Made by a program: the position numbers and the translations under genes
The notes under the pieces: generated by a model
What the model was told of the DNA's origin: nothing
The model's input: only the letters and a program-made list of their open reading frames with translations
Database searches by the model: none
Shown here: positions 14,501 through 27,500 of the stretch, piece by piece
How the letters are laid out: each line of letters opens with the position of its first letter
Position numbering within the stretch: position 1 is the stretch's first letter
DNA from: Tubiluchus corallicola
Taxonomy: Eukaryota > Priapulida > Priapulimorpha > Priapulimorphida > Tubiluchidae
Assembly: GCA_030141605.1 (NCBI GenBank)
Contig: JAQGDQ010000114.1
Span: 496,001-560,000 of the forward strand
DNA length: 64,000 bases
Direction: 5' to 3'

Positions 14501-15685
14501 GATTCTGTTAAAAAATGAATTAGGTAAGGTTCTAGCTAGCTGTTAAAACTGTTACTATTACAACAGCTTGGGCTGTGAGGCGCTGTCAAGTGTACACAAA
14601 TGCATTGTTTGGTACACTTAACCTTTGACCTTTTCACGATCATCATCAATCGCTGGAACTGTGAACACAGGCTAATTCTGCAAAACAAATACTAACACTA
14701 TCAAACTGTCTACCAGAAAGAAAACACAAAGGTGAAAAGTTCAATTGCGAGCTTATACATGTATCTGGTATATGTGGTGCTGATGCATAACTGATAAATC
14801 TGTCAACACATTGTTAGGAATGTGCTAAATCTGCAATAGCTTTTTGTTAAATAAAAATCAGTAAAACAGTAGGTGCTTTACCATGTACTGTAAAATTCGC
14901 ATTTCATAAGAAACTTTGCTAGACAAACTGTACCTGCTAGATCTTCACATGTTCTTCATATCCTGTCAGCCCAGAGGTGTGCAGTAAGTTTTGTACAGGA
15001 AAATTTGGTACTGGTAATTTTGGTACGAGGAACTTTTGGTACCAGGAAAATTTGGTACTAGGAATTTTTGGTACACAGCAATTTTGGCACTGGGAAAAAT
15101 CGGTACAGTGAAAATATGGTATTGGTAAATATGATAATAACGAAGTTTTGTTAGGCATTTTTGGTACAAGTAAATATGGCGCAAGGCAAAAATGGTAGGG
15201 AACAATTTTGGTATTAAGAAAGCTTAATACTCGGAAAGTTTGGTACTAGGAAAATTTGGTACAGAGAAAGAAGGTTTAGAACAAGGAAAGTTTGGTACTA
15301 CGAAAATGCATTTTATATAACTTACTCGAACAAGTTATAGATGTTCATATTTTGCATTTTTATTTGCTTTTTTGTTCGCTTCCTCTTTGTTTATTTGTCT
15401 GTTGTTTGTTATTTGTCACTGTTGTTGTTGTTTGTCTGTTTATTGCTCGCTCTTTTATTGTGATTACCACACAATCATCATCACCACCACCATCGTCATC
15501 ATCATTATTGCTATCATCATGTCACCATTGTTACTTGTGTCATTTTGTTACTGTTGTTATTGTTGTTTTGTTATTGTTGAAGTCATTGTTGTTGTTGCGG
15601 ATGCTGTTTTGCTATTGCTGTCGTTATCGATGTTGCTGTTATTTTTGTTGTATGTTAGTTCTTGCTTGCTGCTTTTGTTCTCCTT

Positions 15686-15716
<31 letters not shown>

Positions 15717-18700
15717 CCGTCACAATCACCATCATCATCACTATTGATGTCAATGTTACATCTGTCGTTTTGTTGTTGATGTGTCATTGTTGTTGCTGTT
15801 GTTAATATTTTTAGCAGTGAACATCATAATTCTCACTGCCATCACCACTGTTATTGTTGTTGCTGTTGTGGCAATAAATAACAGTGGATGATTACAGTAA
15901 ATGATGGCAATAATATTGATGATGACGACGTTGACGCTAGTGATGATGATGATAATGATGACAATGACAACAGTGATCATTACGGCAAAGATGAGTTGCA
16001 TGGTGAGTTGGAGACCTTTCATTTTTTGCTAAAAGAATTCTCAAATGTACTTACATGGACAGGATAATCACAAGTAAAATATTAGCTGTCAAGCATTATT
16101 AATTACAGTATAATGTTTTATGAACTTTTTAATAAATCAGACTTTCCTAGTACCATATTTCACACCTACTGAATAAACTTCTTTACTTTCGAGTTGAAAC
16201 AATTATTTTGTACTGAGATATAGAAATGCTCTCTTTTTCGTTTAGTACCAAATTTTCCTGGTACCATTACCATATTTTCCTAGTACCAAAACTTCCTTGT
16301 ACCAATATTTCTTAGTACTAAACAATCCTAGTATTATATTTTCCTGTATCAAACATTCCCAGTACTACATTTTAATAGTACCAAAAATTCCTTGCACCTT
16401 AAGATCATAGTACCAAAATTAGCGCGTACCAAAAATTCCTAGTACCAAATTTTCCTGGTTACAAAATTTCCTACATTCAGCCCAGATACCAGATGTACAT
16501 GCATAAGCCATAAACTATTGGACCATTTCATCACTTTAAGAAGTAACAGGTTATACATGTATTCTCCATATATGCAGAGGTTATTTTCTTACCTGTATCA
16601 ATGAATAAAAGTCATCAGGCACAAGGTAATTACGCCCAGGCTTCGCAAGTAACCTTACAAATCTGCTTGCATCATCATGGCAGTTTGATATAATTCTGTA
16701 ATAACAAAAATAATATAAAAATGAATCCTGTGTTACCAGAAAAGTGAATAAAGAGTTGATAGATTTGGCTACACTTTATCCTCATGTTTTCCTTCCAAAA
16801 TGTGCACTGTTCAAAAGGGAACATTATGCACTGACATAATTTTAAAATTGCATTTCTTTCCAAAAAGCATTATTTTTGGCCCTATAACTATGATTTGTGA
16901 TTATTTAAACTGCTTAACCTGCAGATATTCATAGAAAATGATTTTGCCACAACAAAACATAAGAAACAATCTTGTAACACATGCATTTCAAATGCAATAC
17001 TATAGAAAAGGCAACATAGCACTAGATATTTACGTGTAACTAAGGATAGTGACTCACGTCAGTGTCCTCACTTACAAACAATATTACAAAACTTGTATTT
17101 CTCTGGGAAGAATTTAACTCTTACAAGTATCGTTAGGTAACAAAATTCAGATATAAGACCAAAAGAGTTACGAGATCTATTTGATAGTAGTATCCATCAT
17201 CATTGGTCTATAACAAAGCAACCGCATACCCATGAAAATTAGCAATTGAAATTATTTTTATATTTTCGTCATATTTCATTTGGTTTTCATACTGGGTAAC
17301 TTATTATTACAAGTCTGTGACACAGTCACTTAGCCTTCTTGGAATTCGGTTATCATGTTGTTCATGTCACACAGCAACATGCTGCAGAGTTAAATGACAA
17401 ATTAAAGACTCGTGTGAACTAGAGATTCATGTCAAAGCAGCTGCCACCATCACTTAAAACAAGACTGAATTATTGAATTGACACTCACAGCCATTAAACG
17501 TAAGCTTTGTTAAATAACATTTTAAATACCCAGTCAGCCAATGACAGAAAATGCCATTTTTTTCTTATATATCAAAGAAAATCATCAGATAGATGTTATG
17601 ATGCATCCAAACTCTTAAACACTAATGAAATCTTTTTCAAATATGTAGGCCAGATAGTTTTGAATACATTATTACTACCTAAATGGACCTTAAAAAACTT
17701 TCAGTATCATCCGTATTTAAAAGATAGTTTTGAATACATTATTACTACCTAAATGGACCTTAAAAAACTTTCAGTATCATCCCTATTTAAAAGAAATCTT
17801 CATAATAATCACAATAAAGCAAGTCATTTGAAATTTGCTAAAACTCGCCAAGCACCAGAAAAATCAAGAAATAGCTTTAGTATGCATTATGTGCAGAAGA
17901 ACTTAGCCAACAATTCTAATTATCAAAGCTCCTAAACAGAATACTAAGATCTGAAAGTGCCATCGTGCCATCACATTATATCTCAACAATATTTTTTTGG
18001 AAAATACTTAACAGACAAATCACAAATACAACCAAATGGAATGATTGCAGACACAGACTCAATTAATATGAATAACTTAAGTTTTGACTGCTAAAATGCA
18101 TTATGTAGCTAAATAAAGCAAAAGATTTTTTTATCACCAAGTTGCTTTCTTTTGGTTGTCTGCCACACTCTCTTTTTTAAATGAAGCTATACTCTTCTAA
18201 TAGAATAAAATTCAAATATTGGCAGTGGAAACTTCTGTTAAACTAAAAGTTAATCACTTCTTTCCTGTAGCAGCAGTTAAAGTTGTCAATCAAATTGCAT
18301 GGTGTAAAATTTCATGAAATGAGCACATCTGCTATAAATACAAGCATGGCAAGTGTGCAATACATGTTATGTGGACGTCTTCATTTGAACTGTAATCTAA
18401 AAATGTAATATTGGCATTTTTTTATTGAAAAATAATAATCTTACAGGTAAATGTAAGTGCAATGAGAAATTTTAACTTATAGGAATTAACGGCTTGCATT
18501 CTGAAAGTACAATGTAATAAAAATTCATAAAGTTTGATCAATATCTTTTGCAACTTATTTTAATGAATAGAAGGCTTACTTTTTCCACATGGCTGTGAAA
18601 GCTTGCACTGAAACTGAGGTATGTTTGTCATCTCCAGCAGCTGCTTGGAACAAAGGAATTTTCCAGTATAATGGACAACCACAAGCCTAGAAAAAATAAA

Positions 18701-21700
18701 ATTATATGAATAACAAGTGAAAATTCAATATATTGTAAAATTTTATATTTTAAATGACCACAAAAGATTATACTTTAGATAACATTTGCAGTAACATCAA
18801 TATTAGTAACTTGGATCACACAAACTCAGAATGAATCAAATTTTCGCTTACAGCACATAGCTCTGCAAACTGGAGAAACGAATGAACGAATAATTTCATG
18901 AATAAGGAAATGAATATACAAACAAAGCATAAAAAATAACAAAAACAAATATAAGAATGAGCAGCAGCATGAATGAATGATTGAAAAAATGAATCAATGA
19001 ATGAATAGTAGTATGAAGGCAAAGACAAAGAATCTAAAGACAAATCTAACCAATTTAAAAAAGTGAAATTTTAAAGTTCACAACTAAACACTGAGCTTAG
19101 TTTTACGAAGTCTTAACTGCGGAGTTGTCTTTACAATGCAGTGGTGAAGCACTAAAACTATTAACACCATTCATGTTTCTTTGCTTATTCTACCAAGACA
19201 CTTCTCAGAACTCAGTAGTTGTCTTAACACAAAGTTTATGATAGTAATAGAATCGGTTGTACAGCAAGCAGTCACCTCCAGCTGAGATCTATAAACAAGC
19301 CCATGATAACAAAGTTTAATGCTGACTTGAGTCAAGACGTTAAAAAATGAAAGTATGATGCTTTAATACTTTTAGGAGCCATAATTATGATCTATGAGCC
19401 TGTAAACGGAAATTTAAGAATTGGATTATCTGCGAAAAGAATCTTGTTTTGGCAGCAACCGGGACTTTGGCAGGAACAAACTTTCGATTAAAGGAAGACA
19501 AAATGATTTTTCACACCTTACCCATTTTCAAGTCCGATAAAAAGCATACACTTTAACATAAATCGTAATTAACGGCGGGCGAGCTCAACTGTTGATGACA
19601 TCACAAACGAGCATTATTTTCAACAGAAAAAATATTTCATGAGCGTGTTATGAAAGTGAAAATTGAAGTACAGTGGTACTGTAAGATATTCAGAAGGTTG
19701 TACTAAAACTAGGCACATTTTTAGAAAAAAAATTCAAATTTCAAATTTACCATTGTGCTCACGCATGAGCTGTCAAATGCATGTCGTTCGTCACAAACTA
19801 ACGCATCTGAACTGAGAGGAACAGCACCAGTTTTTTGTGCAATGCGTTTCCAAAATGTAGGTGATAGTGATCGTCTAACTAATGAATGGCGAAATACATG
19901 TAATAGCGAAAAACTAGGGACGCAAACGAGAAACTGCGTTTGCGTGCTAATAATTCTTTCACGTAAGTTATTTTTGAAAAAAACAGTATGTTTCCTTTCA
20001 AATATTTTAAAGAGTAGATTGTTCTGACCTACAGTTTAATATTGGGTCTGGTGTTTTGCATTAAGTGAAAACGAAGCAGACGGGATACGTATCTAGCAGC
20101 AAGTATATGCGGGGGGGTGAGGCTTGGATTAGTACAAGCTGTCACTAAAGAAGACAAAAGTGCATCTTCCAATATTTTTGATTCCTGACAGAGAAACTAC
20201 ATATCAACAATTAAAGGCAGCAAGAAGTAACATTACAAGTGAGGTCAAAGGAAGTGATGAAGAAATTCTGGGGTTACTCACTTGCGAAGTAATTCTATAA
20301 AGCATCTATTTGGCATTGATACCAATCTTGTTATCGTTGCTGCTCATAAAATAAGTATTTAGCCAGTTTTATATTGTGGCATCACAATAAAGTTACTTTG
20401 TATCCTAAACATTTATGAAAAAAACGGATTCCACAGCAATGACAAATGGCGTTCTAAATTACATATTCATGAAAACAATAAAAGATGTTATAAATGACGT
20501 ATCTAGGCCATTGGACAGAAAAGCTCAATAAGTGAATATTTTACTTTCTGGACTAGTCTTGATTTACATTTTTTAAAACATCAGTCACGTTTTATCAATC
20601 ACACTTATATATATGTATTTTGACATAATTAAGTAACGCAGTCAGTAGGGTGGCAGATAAAGTGTCTGTTTTTCATTGAGATGTTCAGGGATTGTTTAAA
20701 AACAATTTGCTATTTCTGTGCCAGGTCAGTAGATTTGACAAAAGAAATACAAATACAAACATTTCAACAAGTAGTTAATTTTGTTTTACATAAATAATTA
20801 TTGACTCTTTAATAACATTCACAAATAGATTAATGCTGCATTTGGTGTTTGCTACAAATTTTATTAAGGCTGGTTTTTTATGAACTCCTAATTAGGATTA
20901 GAATAGAAATACACATATACTATATAGAATGTAAAATAGAAATATAGTGTATAGGATTAGAAAACAATGTTTCTACCATTTTATCAAAAGATAGCCCTAT
21001 ACGATGGAATTCGTTGCCAAAAAATATTGTACTGAACACCCCTTTTACGCAAAATGTAAGTTTCTGTTAAGTTACGCATCTGGCCTGTATAAAAGCGGTC
21101 GTCTCTGCTCTTTTACTGGTCCAGTTACAATCCACAATGATGTAAATTCTATTTCATCATTATATTTGAAGCTACTTCATGTAATTTGCCAATAAAGGTA
21201 TCGTTTTTCTCACACATCATTCTGTTGTTTCGTTAATGGATGTCAGAAGAGTTATAGTCTGCTTGGCCTCCGCATCTGCTGGTACCGAACCAACGTGGGT
21301 AGTTTTACCACATTTGGGCAAGGTACCATCTGCAGTTCAATTGCTTAAAAGGCAGCTTATTTTCTGCTTCCATAAGATACATGAAAATATTACTAAGTGG
21401 ATGTAGTACGTTACCAGTAAGACTAATAAGCAAGCTAGCTAGTTTTTTCATCTCCTAAGTAATTGATGCTCTTTTTCATACTTATTTTTTATTCACGAAA
21501 TTTTCTCCATGACGTTTTCTTTCATGCTCATTTTTTCCATACCCTCAGTTTTTAACTCTACCAACTAATCTTCAAATTATCCTGTTAATAAGACCCTGTT
21601 TGTAACTACTACTTATAATGCTACTGCTACGTATAATAATCCTAATTACTGAATAATCTACTTTCATTCATAAAATTCCCCCATATTTAAAAAATCGTAT

Positions 21701-23421
21701 TAAATAAAAATGTTGTCTCCTGCTATTATAGTTTATCAAAAATATTTTGCAGGTGCTACTTATTATTTTTCATTTTCTTTACCAAAACCAATGCTATATA
21801 GATATAATTATTTTTGTATATACATTTTGTTGTCCCTTTCATTGTTTCTTGTCGAGTCCTCTAATTATTGTTGATTTGGTTAATTTGATTACATTATGGT
21901 TACCTTTATTATTTTGTTGCAATTAATAAAGTATTCATCATTCGCTTTGTTTTAGTTTGATTTAATGTTTTACTTCGTACTTAATGATTTTGGTTTATTA
22001 TGTTGCTTACAAACCTTTTGCTGTTCCCAAAATTGCGTTCTTTTGCTAGATTTATGTATTTAACTTTATTCTATTATTTTTTGTTTTTTAGTTTTTTTGA
22101 CAATTTGTACTATTTTTTCTTCTTATTTGATTTTGTTATTTGCCACATCACCGTTTACTTTTGTTATACCTATCTAGCTATATGAAAGGGCAGGAGGCTA
22201 GATGACCTTTTGGTCCCTCCCTGCCTTGTTCCATGAGAAAATAAATGTTCTATGTCTATGTTGTCTGCGATACACCGTACTCTACATGGGCTTATATAGT
22301 ATCACTTATGGCAGTTACACACAATATTATTATTTACCAAAATATGTGCAGTTATTGTGGCTGTAAATTGAACTTTGATGCCTTTTAAGTAAAAGCGTCT
22401 TACTGCAATTTTAAATTCACATTTAACGTAGAAGACGTCTGTAACTGTATCTAAAGATTCCTACGGACAGCACGTGTGCATATTCTCGAATCTTCTCTAA
22501 GCTTGCAGACTAAAAGAAGATCGTTTCCTGAAGCTGCAAATTTCAACACAGAAAATTCAACAAGGCTGTAGCACATGTTTGACACTTCACAACCCCTTTT
22601 CCTGGTTTACGTTCGTATCGGTTTTCAGACACAGCATGTTTTTGCTGAACCTTGCGTGCTGATTATTGCTATTGAAATAAACTGTACATCTTCTCTCCTC
22701 CGTCTTACATTACTGGATCGCTACTCAGGTTAAAACGATTTCTGCTTCAAAAGTGACTGATGTGTCGATTTGTCTTGTAATGAAGCTGAATATTTGTCGT
22801 CGGGTTATCCTACGTCTCAGTTTATTATATGATTTGGTCGAGTTCCACTTCCGTCTGCTTGAAAGTCGTTGGTAACGAAGGTTAAACGATTGTAAACAAA
22901 ATGGCTGTATGGCTTCTTCAGTTCCAATAGACGTTTCAGCCGTTTTCACGTTGGAGATTTAGGATCTTCAAAGAAAAGCTTTGTAAGACGATGCTAGTTC
23001 ACAACAGTTTGTAGGGACTTTGTACTTCGATATCACTTTGCTTCAGTATTTTCTCCAACTTTAACCTTTACGCTTTTACACTCGTTTTTATATCCTCAAG
23101 TCTCCAGACAAGACGTCCTCGCAGGAATGCAACTGATTATTTCATTTAAGTGGATCGTCAAGTAGCTGGAGCAGTTCAAATATTTAACCATTCCTCAAAA
23201 CATTATTTTTCTCAGACAAATTAGCTTAACTATTCCTACGAAAACGGTTTAGCCAGCTGGTGAAATTAAAAGTACAAACCGTGTAATAAGCAGATCATAA
23301 TTCCGTAGATAAATTCGTTATATCGCGTGTTTGAAAGTGTTACTTGTGATCATCAGTTTATATACATATACTGAAATATGACATTACATGAAAAATACAC
23401 ACACGCGCACACGCATGCACG

Positions 23422-23485
<64 letters not shown>

Positions 23486-24499
23486 ATAAAGAGCAGAGAA
23501 AGATCTGTTAGGCACCAAAATCAGTATTTATTAAGAAATGCACTAAAGTTAAACGGAAAAAGCACAAAACTTATGCATGAATGTTACTTCTGGGGAGGGG
23601 TAAAAAATTATGCATAATTGAATATGTAAATTTTCATACAACAAAGAAGTTCAGCACGTTAATAAATAAAGATACAAATTTAATTTTAAAACCTATGGCA
23701 TGAAGATTTAATAAAATACAACTCTTGATTGCATAATCTCATATTTGAATAGTACGCTACAATGAAGCAAAACTATTAAACAAATAATAATGTATGAAAA
23801 GGTGTTTGGCTTCCTCTAGTATGGTTATTTATAGTTGCATTAATATGTTTTAGTTCTAACTTGTACTGTGGTTGTGCCTGGACAGAAGCCTAAAAGTTCA
23901 ACGACTCCTTCCTTTCTGGTATTTTCTAAATTTTCTAACCAGATGGATAATATCATAATACCATCTAATATAATTCTGATCAAAGGGATACGCAATAATT
24001 ATTACCCCAGATGTGAACATATCAGTTTATGATGGCATGCATAGTTTATGCTCTATTATAGTCGTCTAAAAGACGACATTACGCGCGAACTGCAAAGATA
24101 TACTGCACCATACTGTACAGTCTGAAGTATGGAAGTTTGACAGCGTAAAAGATGCATGAGTGGAACAATATGAAGAACAATTTAGTCATTTACTGGTTTA
24201 TTAAGAGACAGCATGGGAAAAGTAAATAATAAAATGTTTCCTTTTAACATTATATAGGTAAAGGTTCATAGTCCATACTATAGTATTGGGTGCAATACAC
24301 TATCAATTTTCTATATACACTGCAATTTGATTGTTTTAAAAAAATGCAAACCATAGTTTACCACCGGTTAAATATGTAATGTAAAACCTGTGCAGGACAT
24401 ACATGAAATGTATAACTCTAAAAGTGCAAAATAGGCATGATATGCAATTTTGTTTAAGTGGCGTGGCCCACACACCAATTATGAAGACGATAATGGTGA

Positions 24500-24530
<31 letters not shown>

Positions 24531-27500
24531 GGTGGTGGAATGGTAGTCATGGCAGTAGTAACGATGACAAAAATTGCTTTGTAGAAGCATCTCTTCAATT
24601 ATCACACAAGTCATTGCAGGATACTGACCACACTGGGTGATCAAAAAGCATTACCCTATCAAAACTATCTTAAATTATTACCCGTGGGCCGTGTAATGAC
24701 GCAAAAGCAGGAAAAAACTCTGTCGGAAAACGAGAGAATGTGGTAATCGTTGTTTCACTGATTAATATCGTATGACAAAAATAAACTTGTAAACCACAAA
24801 AAAATTTAAAATTAAACACTGTGTGCCAGCCAAATGTTGTTTCAAATGGCTTAACAGCAGATCCATCTGCAGAAAATATGGTAGTCAAATGATGACTCAT
24901 TATTTAATAGCAAAGAACAGCTTTTTCAATTTCAACTGTATTACAAAAACTAAAACAAAGTCAAAGTGTAAATGAAGAGACGAAATTAAATTTTTCGGCC
25001 CAAAGTTTCCAAAATGTAACATTTGCACTGTAATTGGTTTTACCCTAACGGGAATTTATGATCCACATGCCATATGATCATTTTGTTGACAACACTTGAT
25101 AAAATTCTAACACAAGTCTTTAAATCAAAAGCAATTTACTTTTAGTTTGATCAGATATTTAAATGACAGCACTGACAACAAAGCTTATAGATTTATGCCA
25201 AAAAATTCATTGCAGATTTTGTTAATATATGTGAGATCAGTGCAATTCAATGTGTATTCAGGTCTTTATCAAGTAATACTTCCCTGATTCATTTTCTGTA
25301 GTTATTTACAGTATTTTGCATGATGTTTTACGCAGTTATTTTATGCGGTTTTATACAATTCGGAACACTGCCAGTTGCAATCCAGCATCCAACTGCAGGT
25401 GCTACTCAACTTGGATAGTCATGACAAGACTAGAATCTATCTCATTATTAAGCCTTCTAAGGTGAGTCAATACAGCAGTAGGCATGTCTAAGCCACATTT
25501 GGATGCAAATACATCTTCTTTTTCCGTAGTAAACGGCCAGTATTGATGAAACAACCAGAACAAGCATCTGACTTGTTCAGCCATCCATTCACTGACCAGC
25601 TTTGACAATGCCTATCTTCAACTATTGTGGAGCTACTAATGTTGCATTACTAATGTACATGACTGACCCATGTTCTGGATTAAGATTAAGAACAATACAT
25701 ATTTTTAATAGCTTAGCAATGGCTAACAACATTCGTGGTATAGATAAGAAGTTTTTCGTGATATTTCTTATTTAAGGGTATTAAACAAACTTTTTTCATG
25801 AATATGAAGTATTATTTGAAGTCGTCATTTTGCCCTGTGCTTCTTAATGTCCAGGCTAATGACCATTCTTAATAATCATATTTTGCAAAAAATGTAGTTT
25901 CTTTAGCATAAACAGCATTTTCATTAGGTGATCGTTATAGAAAAACAAAATAGATATTTACATTTCTGTCAAAAACATTTAAAAGATGTTTGTATGATAA
26001 GAAATATGTTTACCAACATTTTTAATACAGAGCTGCATTGGGATAGAATAACCAAAACAACTAACCTTGGCCACTTTGCCAAAATCTTCTCTTTTCATTT
26101 TCCCATCAGGACTTTCAGTGAACACAGCTGCAGCACGTTGAATACAAGAGTCTATTTCAGCAGGAGGTAGGGGGCGTCCCTGAGGGAAATAGAAACGCGG
26201 AATGGGACATGATTCCGGTAATGGCTTCTTGGCAGCTGAAACCTGTTTCTTGCCTGGACTAGTTTCTTTGTGTGGCTGAAAACGTAAATAGGAGAAAAAA
26301 CTTTAGAACTTAGAAAACAGTTCAACAAAAATGTTGATGAATGAACTACAAATAAGTTTGACACCGTATTTGAACAAACACATCCTGGATAATAATATAG
26401 GATTTAGTAAGAAAGCAGTGCCATGTTATTTGTTATTGGTAAGCTAATTAATGTTGTAAATCTGATAGCTTTAATTTATGATGGCTTAATTAAATTTATG
26501 GTACTAGTACATATATATATACACAGTATAAGCAGCATTACATTTCAAAGTTTAGCCAGTTTTTTCCACGAAATGTTAATGGTATTCGGATTTATGGCCC
26601 AGCGTAGAATGGTGAATTAGTTGAGCAATGAACACTTAAATGAAGATTATTCCTACCAAGCGAAGAAATAAGCCTAAATAAAGTAAGTGAAATGAGTGGT
26701 TATTTCAACAGGAATAATACGGCACCATACATAAATATATAGGATAAAATTTATGGACAACTAAATAAACTAACAAACAAAATGTTCAAACAGGCAAACA
26801 ATCAATATTAGGAAATGCTGAAAAGACAGGCAAGCATAAATATTTAAATAGAAATCCAAGAGTCAAATTTCAGTAAACAAATGACACAACTAGTACTTAG
26901 ATCATTCCATCTTTCTATAAATTAGTTACCTGTGTCTTAGTCTGTTTTTCTTCATACAAGACCTTTGCTGATTCCTGCTTTTTAGTGTTTGTCTGTTCCT
27001 TGGTTATGGAATTTTTAGATTTGTCCACAGTTTCTGCCTTTTTATTGTCATCAACAGTCTTTGTTGCTGTGATACCTTCAATGTTCTTAAGTTCTTGTAA
27101 TTTTACCATGTCACTCTCTTCAGTTACTTTTGTCTGAGTTTTATTTTCAAAAGGCACTACTTTCTGTTTAGTGATATGCGCAGGTTTATCAGGTGGGACT
27201 GGCTTGGTAACATGATTTGTAACAGCTTCAATATTAGATGATTCAGTTCTAATTTCATTCTGTTCAGCAAAGTGAAGCTGCTTTGATTCTGGTTTTGGTT
27301 CTGATTCTATTTCCAAAACAGGAAGTGTGGGTTTGGAACGCTCCGTTTCTGGACTAGAAAATGGGAGTGCAGGACGTTCCACTTCTGGACTTGGAAATGT
27401 AAGTTTTGCGTGATCCTCGTCTGGTGATTTAACTAATGTGACATTTGTTGATGATTTAAATTTTCTATATTCCTGATTTTCATCTGACAATGTTCTCGAA

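Larger units (their letters stand above)
18687..26065 (-). other. long intron 3 of the B'' subunit gene
   Basis: The 7.4-kb intron between exons 3 and 4. It holds a dispersed repeat copy (about 20,277-20,575), a LINE 3' fragment (about 20,920-22,255), an AC microsatellite (23,397-23,483), a GAT/GGT-rich stretch (24,496-24,540), and a coding-like segment at 25,402-25,611. The rest shows nothing I can name. Confidence 0.6.

Noticed and set aside
15292-16022. Several long Ser-, Cys/Leu-, Asp- or His-rich frames
   Set aside because: They come from triplet repeats in the loop of the foldback element; all frames on both strands stay open because the repeats lack stops.
14985-16475. CRISPR-like regular repeats (GGTAC units)
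   Set aside because: Units are degenerate, have no unique spacers, change orientation between arms, and the genome is eukaryotic.
22000-22185. Phe/Leu/Tyr-rich plus frame
   Set aside because: T-rich 3' part of a LINE fragment; composition alone explains the hydrophobic residues.
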